Shown one piece after another: positions 6,456 through 12,301 of a DNA stretch of 12,301 nucleotides. Below the pieces are notes generated by a model, which ran no database searches, was not told the origin of the DNA, and saw only the letters and a list, made by a program, of their open reading frames with translations. This DNA comes from VGOB01 sp034435315 (lineage in GTDB: Bacteria > Chloroflexota > Anaerolineae > UBA4142): NCBI GenBank assembly GCA_034435315.1, contig DAOTYB010000169.1, positions 1 to 12,301 of the forward strand. The letters are read 5' to 3'. Numbering within the stretch: the first letter of the stretch is position 1; each line of letters begins with the position of its first letter. The position numbers and the translations under genes were made by a program.

Positions 6456-7604
6456 CTACTTGAGCCAGTAATACCCTTGAATATCCAGATTGGTTAGTCC
6501 TAATTCTTTTGCCCTTTGAACCACCTTGAGATATTCCTCGCGGGTGATGCGCCGGGATATTTCTGGATAATCGTAGGCTTTGTGCAACGGCGTATATTGC
6601 ACCATAATGTTGACATACGTATCTTTGGGCAGATTCTCGGCGATCCACTCCATCACTTTTTCCGAACCGCCGACATTGTTCGGCATAACCAGATGCCGAA
6701 TGATCACACCGCGTTCCAGAATGCCTTCGCTATTCGGTTTTGCTACACCCACCTGACGATGCATCTCCAGGATTGCCTGACGGGTCACGTCGGGATAACT
6801 GTCTGCTCCTGCCGAAAACCTGGCTGCCATTTCACTGTCCCAATATTTGAAATCGGGAAGGTAAATATCCACGATGCCATCCAGCACCTTGAGAATTTCC
6901 ACGCGTTCCCAGCCGCTGGTGTTGTACACGATAGGAATGTGTAACCCTCGCGCGGCCGCTATATCCAGCGCCTTGAGGATGTGGGGAGAGTAGTGGGTTG
7001 GAGTCACGATGTTGATGTTGTGACAGCCATCTGCTTGCAACTCGAGCATCATCTGGGCAAAGGTTTCGATGTCTGTTTCTACACCTCTGCCCAAATGACT
7101 GATGGTCCAGTTCTGGCAAAACACGCATCGCAGGTTGCAATGCGTCAAGAAGATCGTGCCAGAACCTTCGCTGCCCACCAGCGGGCGTTCTTCGCCAAAG
7201 TGGGCATGATACGCCGAGATCACTAACGTGGCGCCCGGTGTGCGACAGAATCCGCTCATTCCCTTGAGACGATTGACTTTGCATCGTCTGGGACAGAGTT
7301 GGCATTCGGCCATAATTGCCCACAGTTCTCTGGCGCGCTCGCTCAGTTCACCGGTGCGATGCAGTTTTAGGTATGCTGGTTCAAAACGAGTCGCGGTTTG
7401 TGTGGATGTTGGCGCGACAGTCTGCGCGGCTGATGCAGCAAGGGTTGGAACAGGCGACGCTACCACTGCGGTTGGGGACGCGGGGCGCGTCGCTTCCTCC
7501 CTGCCGCAGCCGGGCAAAAGGGCGGATATGCCAGCCAGGGCGCAGAATTGAGCCGCGTTTTTCAGAAAATCTCTGCGCGTGAGTCTTCTATCTCCTTGGT
7601 TCAT
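6456..7604 (-). CDS. PflX-like radical SAM protein with Tat/lipoprotein signal
   Basis: Radical SAM protein of 382 aa. The SAM-cluster motif is C156-x3-C160-x2-C163 (HCNLRCVFCQNW). Before it lies the accessory cysteine motif CxLCPRxC with C101, C104, C108 and C120, characteristic of the PflX (COG1313) and AmrS-like groups, whose substrates are largely unknown. The N-terminus is unusual: a twin-arginine motif T9-R-R-D-F-L-K15, a hydrophobic stretch (16-31), a lipobox-like LPGC ending at Cys33, and a Pro/Ala/Thr-rich linker (about 41-72). This predicts Tat export and lipid anchoring, unexpected for a radical SAM enzyme. The start is firm: AAGGAGGTGA at 7608-7617 is an ideal ribosome site. It lies 48 bases after uvrA on the same strand, so shared transcription is possible. 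Function unknown. Confidence 0.88.
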   Translation of the reverse strand: MNQGDRRLTRRDFLKNAAQFCALAGISALLPGCGREEATRPASPTAVVASPVPTLAASAAQTVAPTSTQTATRFEPAYLKLHRTGELSERARELWAIMAECQLCPRRCKVNRLKGMSGFCRTPGATLVISAYHAHFGEERPLVGSEGSGTIFLTHCNLRCVFCQNWTISHLGRGVETDIETFAQMMLELQADGCHNINIVTPTHYSPHILKALDIAAARGLHIPIVYNTSGWERVEILKVLDGIVDIYLPDFKYWDSEMAARFSAGADSYPDVTRQAILEMHRQVGVAKPNSEGILERGVIIRHLVMPNNVGGSEKVMEWIAENLPKDTYVNIMVQYTPLHKAYDYPEISRRITREEYLKVVQRAKELGLTNLDIQGYYWLK

Positions 7605-7607
7605 TTT

Positions 7608-7617
7608 TCACCTCCTT
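7608..7617 (-). promoter_or_regulatory. Strong Shine-Dalgarno for the radical SAM gene
   Basis: On the minus strand this reads AAGGAGGTGA, with GGAGG 6 bases before ATG 7604. It fixes the start so that the Tat signal is part of the protein. Just upstream a small hairpin (TTGCC/GGCAA) may partly shield it. Confidence 0.85.
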
Positions 7618-7652
7618 GCCACAATCGGCAACAGTCCTTTTTTCTTCCTCCG

Positions 7653-10493
7653 TCATCTCAACACGCGTCGTAAAAACTGCCCTGTGTACGATTGTTCCAT
7701 CTGCGCGACTTGTTCGGGTGTTCCCTCCGCGATCACGCGCCCGCCGCCATCGCCACCTTCGGGACCCAGGTCAATAATCCAGTCCGCTGTTTTAATCACG
7801 TCGAGATTGTGTTCGATGACGACGACAGTGTTGCCCGCGTCCACAAAACGATTCAACACCTCGAGCAATTTCTCTACATCAGCGATGTGCAAACCGACGG
7901 TGGGTTCGTCGAGGATGTAAAGGGTGCGACCGGTCGCGCGACGTGAGAGTTCTTTCGAGAGTTTGACGCGCTGCGCCTCGCCACCGCTCAGCGTCGTTGC
8001 CGGTTGACCCAGGCGGATGTATCCTAACCCCACATCGCGCAGCGTTTCGAGTTTTGTTTTGATGCGTGGAATGTTCTCAAAAAATGCCAGCGCTTCGTCA
8101 ACGGTCATATCCAGCACATCGGCAATGTTCTTGCCTTTGTAGAAAATCTCCAGCGCTTCGCGATTGTAGCGTTTGCCGTGACACACTTCGCACGGCACAT
8201 AGACATCGGGCAGGAATTGCATCGTAATTTTGATGATGCCATCACCTTGACACGCTTCGCAGCGTCCACCTTTCACATTGAACGAAAAACGCCCCGCTTT
8301 ATAGCCGCGCATTTTCGCTTCGTTCGTTGTTGCAAACAGTTCGCGAATGTCGGTAAAGACGTTGGTGTACGTCGCGGGATTCGAGCGCGGTGTGCGACCG
8401 ATGGGGGATTGGTCAATGTTGATAACCTTGTCCAGATGCTCGACGCCGAGGATGGTTTCGTGCTTGCCCGGTTTGTCTCTGGAATTGTAAAACATTTGCG
8501 CGAGGCGACGATACAAAATATCCACAATGAGCGAGGACTTGCCCGAGCCGCTGACGCCGGTCACGCATACGAATTTACCCAGCGGAATCTTGACATCAAT
8601 TTTTTTAAGGTTGTGCTCTTCCGCGCCTTTGACGACGAGCGATTTTCCGCTGCCGATCCGACGCTGCTGCGGAATAGGCACGCGCCGCGTACCATTCAAG
8701 TACGCCCCGGTAATCGAAGCCGGACAACGCATCACCTCTTCGATGGTCCCCGCGCAAACAACGTGTCCGCCGTGTTCACCCGCGCCGGGTCCCAGGTCCA
8801 CGATGAAATCTGCCGCGCGCATCGTCTCCTCGTCGTGTTCGACGACGAGGACCGTGTTGCCGAGATCGCGCAGGCGCAGCAGCGTTTCGATCAGTCGCTT
8901 GTTATCGCGCGGATGCAAGCCGATGCTCGGTTCATCGAGGATGTACAGCACGCCCATCAATTGCGAGCCGATTTGCGTCGCGAGGCGGATGCGTTGCGCC
9001 TCGCCGCCGCTGAGCGATGCGGCGCTGCGATCGAGCGTCAGGTAATCGAGTCCAACGTTGGCGAGAAAACCGAGGCGCGCCTTGAGTTCTTTCAAAATCT
9101 GATACGCAATCGTTTTTTGTTTTTCCGTAAAATGATTCGGCAGGTCATTGACCCACGCAAGTGCCTGCGTGACCGACATTGCCGTCACCTGCACAATGTT
9201 CTTGCCCGCGACTGTCACCGCCAGCGCTTCGGGTTTGAGGCGTTGTCCTTTGCAGACCGGGCACGGTCGCGTGGTCATATACGATTCGATCTCTTGCCGA
9301 ACGTAATCCGAATCTGTTTCGCGATAGCGACGCAGTTGATTGGGAATCACGCCCTCAAACGTTGTCTCGTACTCGCGCCATTGCCCGAACTGGTTTTGAT
9401 AGCGGACTCGAATCACCTCGTCGCCAGTGCCATACAAAATCTTATCGAGTTGTTCGCGCGTCAGTTCGCGCACCGGCGTATCCATCGAAAAGTGATACTT
9501 GCGCGCGACCGCTTCGATGAGTTTGCCAAAGTAACTCTCGTCATTGCCACTATCAATACCATTGGCACGAATGGCACCTTCGGCGAGCGAGAGGTCTTTA
9601 TCGGGAATAATCAAATCGGGATCGAGTTCCATTTGCGTGCCCAAGCCCATACACGCGGGGCAGGCACCGTGCGGCGTGTTGAACGAGAACGTGCGCGGCT
9701 CGATTTCACCGAGCGAGATGTTGTCAACGGGGCAAGCAAAGTGTTCCGAGAACATCAAATCTTCTGCGTCCTGCCGCGCGACGAGGACCACGCCGCCACC
9801 TAGTTTCAGCGCGGTCTCCACTGAATCGGCAATGCGATTACGATCGCCATTGTTGTGCCGAATGACCAGCCGATCCACAACCGCTTCGATGGTGTGTTGT
9901 TTGTAGCGATCGAGTTTAATCTCCTCGTTCACGTCAAGGATTTCACCGTTGACGCGCACACGCACAAAGCCGGCTTTGCGCACATCGTCGAACACTTTTT
10001 TGTGTTCGCCTTTGCGATCCTTGACGAGTGGCGCGAGAATCATAATGCGCGAACTGTCAGGCAGCGCTTCGATGGCGTCCACGATTTGTTCGACGCTCTG
10101 CTGCTGAATCACGCGCCCGCACCTGGGGCAATGTGGCTGACCGACGCGCGCAAAGAGCAAGCGCAGGTAGTCGTAGATTTCTGTCACCGTGCCGACGGTC
10201 GAGCGCGGGTTGTGGCTGACGCCTTTCTGGTCAATCGAAATCGCGGGCGAGAGCCCTTCGATTTGATCCACATCGGGCTTTTCCATTTGCCCGAGGAACT
10301 GGCGCGCGTACGCGCTGAGCGATTCGACATAGCGGCGTTGCCCTTCGGCGTAAATCGTGTCGAACGCGAGTGACGACTTGCCCGAACCCGACAAGCCCGT
10401 GATGACGACCAACTTGTCGCGCGGAATTTCCAGATGGATATTTTTCAGGTTATGCTCGCGGGCACCGCGAATGATGAGTTTATCCTGGGACAT
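7653..10493 (-). CDS. uvrA: Excinuclease ABC subunit A
   Basis: Full-length UvrA (946 aa), the damage-sensing ATPase of nucleotide excision repair that loads UvrB on DNA. First ABC module: Walker A GLSGSGKS (33-40), signature LSGGEAQ (494-500), Walker B with DEP near 520-522. Second module: Walker A GVSGSGKS (646-653), signature LSGGEAQR (835-842), DEP at 862-864. Zinc module 2 is complete (C745, C748, C768, C771). Zinc module 1 has C254, C278 and C281, but Asp257 where Cys is usual. The start at 10493 matches the conserved opening (DKLIIRGAREHNLKNI). No Shine-Dalgarno is visible; the 5' leader consists of array 4 heptamers. A good promoter lies at 10533-10561. The long plus-strand frames inside it are shadows. 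Confidence 0.98.
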   Translation of the reverse strand: MSQDKLIIRGAREHNLKNIHLEIPRDKLVVITGLSGSGKSSLAFDTIYAEGQRRYVESLSAYARQFLGQMEKPDVDQIEGLSPAISIDQKGVSHNPRSTVGTVTEIYDYLRLLFARVGQPHCPRCGRVIQQQSVEQIVDAIEALPDSSRIMILAPLVKDRKGEHKKVFDDVRKAGFVRVRVNGEILDVNEEIKLDRYKQHTIEAVVDRLVIRHNNGDRNRIADSVETALKLGGGVVLVARQDAEDLMFSEHFACPVDNISLGEIEPRTFSFNTPHGACPACMGLGTQMELDPDLIIPDKDLSLAEGAIRANGIDSGNDESYFGKLIEAVARKYHFSMDTPVRELTREQLDKILYGTGDEVIRVRYQNQFGQWREYETTFEGVIPNQLRRYRETDSDYVRQEIESYMTTRPCPVCKGQRLKPEALAVTVAGKNIVQVTAMSVTQALAWVNDLPNHFTEKQKTIAYQILKELKARLGFLANVGLDYLTLDRSAASLSGGEAQRIRLATQIGSQLMGVLYILDEPSIGLHPRDNKRLIETLLRLRDLGNTVLVVEHDEETMRAADFIVDLGPGAGEHGGHVVCAGTIEEVMRCPASITGAYLNGTRRVPIPQQRRIGSGKSLVVKGAEEHNLKKIDVKIPLGKFVCVTGVSGSGKSSLIVDILYRRLAQMFYNSRDKPGKHETILGVEHLDKVINIDQSPIGRTPRSNPATYTNVFTDIRELFATTNEAKMRGYKAGRFSFNVKGGRCEACQGDGIIKITMQFLPDVYVPCEVCHGKRYNREALEIFYKGKNIADVLDMTVDEALAFFENIPRIKTKLETLRDVGLGYIRLGQPATTLSGGEAQRVKLSKELSRRATGRTLYILDEPTVGLHIADVEKLLEVLNRFVDAGNTVVVIEHNLDVIKTADWIIDLGPEGGDGGGRVIAEGTPEQVAQMEQSYTGQFLRRVLR

Positions 10494-10497
10494 TTGT

Positions 10498-10607
10498 GAT
10501 TTTTCGATCTACGATTTTCGATTCAGAGGAATATTCTAGCACAAACAAGGAAAATGGGCAAAGAGAAGTGGGACAAATCGAAAATCGGCAAGCGAAAATT
10601 GAATTGT
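10498..10607. repeat. Heptamer array 4 around the divergent promoters
   Basis: The left half is GATTTTTC, GATCTAC, GATTTTC, GATTCAG (10498-10526). The right half, inverted, is GACAAATC, GAAAATC, GGCAAGC, GAAAATT, GAATTGT (10572-10607). A perfect 12-bp inverted pair joins CGATTTTCGATT (10512-10523) and AATCGAAAATCG (10576-10587). The unrelated centre contains the uvrA promoter. The left half forms the uvrA 5' leader; the right half lies just upstream of, and slightly into, the -10 region of the membrane protein gene. Confidence 0.7.
10533..10561 (-). promoter_or_regulatory. Predicted uvrA promoter
   Basis: Read on the minus strand: -35 TTGCCC (10561-10556), a 17-base spacer, and -10 TAGAAT (10538-10533) preceded by TGC, an extended -10. 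Transcription would start near 10526, giving a leader of about 33 bases before ATG 10493. I see no obvious SOS-box palindrome. Confidence 0.6.
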
Positions 10608-10615
10608 GGTATAAT
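10607..10615 (+). promoter_or_regulatory. Extended -10 promoter of the membrane protein gene
   Basis: TGGTATAAT is a perfect extended -10 (TGnTATAAT). The expected start is near 10622, leaving a leader of about 23 bases before ATG 10645. No good -35 hexamer is seen at 16-18 bases, where repeat words lie instead; extended -10 promoters can work without one. Confidence 0.65.
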
Positions 10616-10644
10616 CGGTGCTAAAAGAAGATCAGGAGGTAACG

Positions 10645-11274
10645 ATGCCACAAGAAAAATTTATGTTGCGCGTAGGTGCGCTGGCAGGCGCGCTGGCAGT
10701 GCTGTTGCTCGTTCTGATGATTCTCATCGGTTTGCAAATCGGACCCGACTTGGAGCATTTGAGTTCGCTCTCACCGACGCGCGTGGCGGCATTGTTTGTC
10801 AGCAGTCAGGACAAACTGCGGCTGATGATGGCGATTGATGATTTGTTTGCTCTGGCGTACGTCGTCGCGTTCATCGGGCTGGCGATGTACGCAAAGCCGC
10901 GTTTGCCGTTGCTCGCTTGGATCGGATTGGGATTCGCGCTGGCGACCGGCGCCCTCGATTGGCTGGAGAACAGCATCACGCTCGGCTTGATTGCGTACAC
11001 ATTGCCCGACAAAGCGCGATTGAGTGTGGAGCCGCTGCTTGCATTGAACGTCATTACGCAGGTGAAATTCTTGTGCGCGAATGGTGCCGTCGCGTTGTTT
11101 GGCATTGGCATCTGGAACGCGCGGTGGTTGAATCGCGCGGCAGCGATTTTGTTCTGGCTGTTCGTTCCCGTGAATGTGCTGGCGTTCATCAGCGCGCCGC
11201 TGGCGAGCGCGCGCATTGTGGGGATGCTGGTGTTGTTGGTTGTGGGTGCGGTCGTGTTGTGGACATCCGAGTAG
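10645..11274 (+). CDS. Uncharacterised multi-pass membrane protein
   Basis: Hydrophobic protein of 209 aa that I do not recognise. Likely membrane segments are about 10-32, 66-83, 88-104, 109-120 (weak), 140-158, 165-184 and 189-206, so five to seven passes. A soluble loop (33-62) and a short loop near 121-135 separate them. No catalytic or metal-binding motif stands out; one Cys (144) and acidic residues near D65-D66 and D105/E108 fall at membrane borders. ATG 10645 is chosen because AGGAGGT at 10634-10640 sits just upstream; the GTG at 10618 precedes that site. It is transcribed divergently from uvrA out of a shared region and appears to be a single-gene unit. Its function cannot be inferred from these neighbours. 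Confidence 0.82.
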   Translation: MPQEKFMLRVGALAGALAVLLLVLMILIGLQIGPDLEHLSSLSPTRVAALFVSSQDKLRLMMAIDDLFALAYVVAFIGLAMYAKPRLPLLAWIGLGFALATGALDWLENSITLGLIAYTLPDKARLSVEPLLALNVITQVKFLCANGAVALFGIGIWNARWLNRAAAILFWLFVPVNVLAFISAPLASARIVGMLVLLVVGAVVLWTSE

Positions 11275-11281
11275 TCACCTC

Positions 11282-11361
11282 TTCGCATAGGCATATAGGC
11301 ATAACGATACACAATTGCGTGACATGGATTTTCTTTTTGAGGAAGCAAAACGCTATGCGAA
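11282..11361. repeat. Octamer array 5 (short) with inverted end
   Basis: Degenerate 8-mers follow the membrane protein stop: CGCATAGG (11284-11291), CATATAGG (11292-11299), CATAACGA (11300-11307). A perfect 9-bp inverted pair joins TTCGCATAG (11282-11290) to CTATGCGAA (11353-11361). The sequence between has no gene. It resembles a decayed or young version of arrays 1-4 and could also end transcription of the membrane gene. The insertion sequence begins 14 bases further on. Confidence 0.45.
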
Positions 11362-11416
11362 TTCAGTGTTGATTGAGACCCTTGCATAATTGATTTTTGA
11401 GTTTCTCCTGACGTAT

Positions 11417-11447
11417 GGTATCACTTGATGCAAGACATCAAGATACC
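11417..11447 (+). promoter_or_regulatory. Hairpin upstream of the transposase ribosome site
   Basis: GGTAT (11417-11421) pairs with ATACC (11443-11447), and CTTGATG (11424-11430) with CATCAAG (11436-11442), leaving a 2-base bulge and a 5-base loop. It ends 5 bases before AGGAGG (11453-11458). Such leaders in insertion sequences are known to limit translation of transcripts reading in from outside. Confidence 0.6.
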
Positions 11448-11465
11448 TATTCAGGAGGAACTCCC

Positions 11466-12257
11466 ATGAAGTCTCGTTCCGCTCCAGTACTTTTCCAACC
11501 CAACGCTGATCCCCTGAACCCTGTGCCACCACCGGGACGTACCAGGGGATTGAATGTCCACGCCGTGCGGCTGATTAATCTCACCCGAGCCGACCAGCGT
11601 GCCCAACGTGCTATGCAAATCAGTTATCGGTGTCGTCCTGCACTACCGTCGGGAGCAGGGCGAAAACAAGAGTATGCCGATTGGTCCATTCTATTGCTCT
11701 CCCTCATCCAGGCTCTCTGGCAACTCTCGCAAGAACAGGTGGTCGCTTGGGCGGCAAGCTGGCCCGCTCTGGCGCACGCCTGCGGATTTCACGGACGGGT
11801 GCTTTCCGCCAGCCAATACTCGCGTCGGTTGAAACGCCTCGGACTCTTTCCCTATTTCGTGTTCTTTGTCTCGTTGGTGATTGAACTCACTTCGCTCGGG
11901 GTGATTCGCGGCGATGACCTAATCATCGACTCAACGTTTTTGCGGGCCTGGTCACTCAAAGATACGGTAGCGGGGTGGTATTATCGGGTAGGGCAGATCA
12001 ACGAGCGCTTTGGATTCAAAGTGCACACGCTTCTCTGCCGCTGGTCCAGTTTGCCCGTCTTGTTTATGGTGACCCCCGCGAATTGGCACGATAGCGTGGT
12101 GGCTATCCCACTCTTGGTGGCGGTGAAAACACTCTATGGTTTCAGGATTCGGATTGTGCGTGCCGATGCTGCTTATTGGAACTATGCAGTACATCACAGA
12201 ATTGGCGTGGTCAAGGTTCTAAGTTTGGATAAGCAGGACGCTTGGAGTATACTTTGA
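11466..12257 (+). pseudogene. DDE transposase, C-terminal catalytic part missing
   Basis: The open frame gives 263 aa. Residues about 70-145 are the helical N-terminal region. The RNase H-like core starts at DDLIIDSTFLR with catalytic Asp155, continues with GFKVHTLL (183-190) and ANWHDS (205-210), and reaches the second Asp234 in VRADAAYW. DDE_Tnp_1-type transposases then run on to a third catalytic Glu with a YxxR...E region. Here family-like sequence stops near residue 249 (about 12212) and is replaced by 14 unrelated residues and a stop. It is therefore probably inactive, unless a programmed frameshift or a different architecture applies. ATG 11466 is chosen because AGGAGG at 11453-11458 lies 7 bases upstream; ATG 11415 is within the hairpin leader. 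Confidence 0.75.
12225..12253 (+). promoter_or_regulatory. Predicted promoter inside the broken transposase region
   Basis: TTGGAT (12225-12230), 17 bases, then TATACT (12248-12253), a good sigma-70-type match. It points at ATG 12292 and lies just after the point where transposase similarity ends, suggesting it belongs to a second element. Confidence 0.5.
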
Positions 12258-12289
12258 GCACACTTGAAATCTTTCCTCAAGAGGTGCTC
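12256..12289 (+). promoter_or_regulatory. Hairpin covering the ribosome site of the edge gene
   Basis: GAGCAC (12256-12261) pairs with GTGCTC (12284-12289), and TTGA (12264-12267) with TCAA (12277-12280). The possible ribosome site AAGAGG (12279-12284) lies in its 3' arm, so it could be occluded, as in many insertion-sequence leaders. Confidence 0.45.
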
Positions 12290-12291
12290 CA

Positions 12292-12301
12292 ATGTTCGCT
12301 C
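12292..12301 (+). CDS. Start of a gene cut by the window edge
   Basis: ATG-TTC-GCT (Met-Phe-Ala) follows AAGAGG (12279-12284) with a 7-base spacer and a good upstream promoter. Only three codons are visible, so no product can be named. Its setting inside a broken transposase suggests a second transposase, but that is inference. Confidence 0.35.

Larger units (their letters stand above)
11375..12301 (+). mobile_element. Insertion sequence, IS4/IS5-like DDE type, right end not resolved
   Basis: The probable left terminus is near 11375 (GAGACCCTTGCATAATT), resembling IS5-type inverted-repeat starts by memory. It is followed by a hairpin leader and a transposase gene with its own ideal ribosome site. 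No matching right inverted repeat is visible before the window ends, and the transposase breaks off near 12210. A target-site duplication cannot be assessed. The element lies just outside array 5 and interrupts no recognisable gene. Confidence 0.7.

Noticed and set aside
8178..9803. A 541-codon plus-strand open frame inside uvrA
   Set aside because: It is antisense to a fully conserved uvrA, resembles no protein, and follows from codon bias. The same applies to the long minus-strand frames at 502-1701, 2530-3492 and 3372-4616.

Overview
The window looks like a chromosomal piece from an anaerobic or facultatively anaerobic bacterium. It is fairly GC-rich, with many GCG/CGC codons. The gene content (corrinoid methyl transfer, tungsten-type aldehyde oxidoreductase, radical SAM proteins) and the repeat-rich intergenic regions suggest Chloroflexota, perhaps Anaerolineae. 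That placement is an inference from style and gene content, not from a marker gene.

Layout. Positions 1-170 hold a GC-rich palindromic element with three hairpins. From 286 to 6410 a plus-strand gene set runs: corrinoid-binding protein, pterin-dependent (methyltetrahydrofolate) methyltransferase, RACo-type reductive activator with an N-terminal [2Fe-2S] ferredoxin domain, MoaD-like protein, aldehyde:ferredoxin oxidoreductase (AOR) family protein, and class II (fuculose-phosphate-type) aldolase. On the minus strand lie a PflX-like radical SAM protein with a Tat/lipoprotein signal (6456-7604) and uvrA (7653-10493). A divergent promoter region then leads to a plus-strand multi-pass membrane protein (10645-11274). 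The right end is an insertion sequence whose transposase loses its family-like sequence after the second catalytic Asp. A further segment with its own promoter, hairpin, ribosome binding site and ATG follows.

How the genes may work together. The first three genes are a methyl-transfer module: a methylated corrinoid protein hands its methyl group to tetrahydrofolate (or the reverse), and RACo reduces the corrinoid back to Co(I) when it oxidises. No substrate-specific methyltransferase (MttB/MtgB/MtvB type) is present, so it must lie outside the window. The AOR would oxidise an aldehyde to an acid and reduce ferredoxin, the MoaD-like protein could supply sulfur for its pterin cofactor, and the aldolase could supply the aldehyde. 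Coupling of the two halves through low-potential electrons is speculation.

The most unusual signal is not a gene. Five gene boundaries (about 1787-1892, 3722-3810, 5607-5797, 10498-10607 and 11282-11361) carry degenerate 7- or 8-base word arrays. Each uses a different word, but all share one plan: words in one orientation, a centre, then the same words in inverted orientation. Some run into coding sequence: one supplies the stop codon of the methyltransferase, another gives the MoaD-like protein a 17-residue tail after its Gly-Gly-Gly. Three genes starting beside arrays (RACo, aldolase, uvrA) lack a visible Shine-Dalgarno, while four other genes have near-perfect ones.
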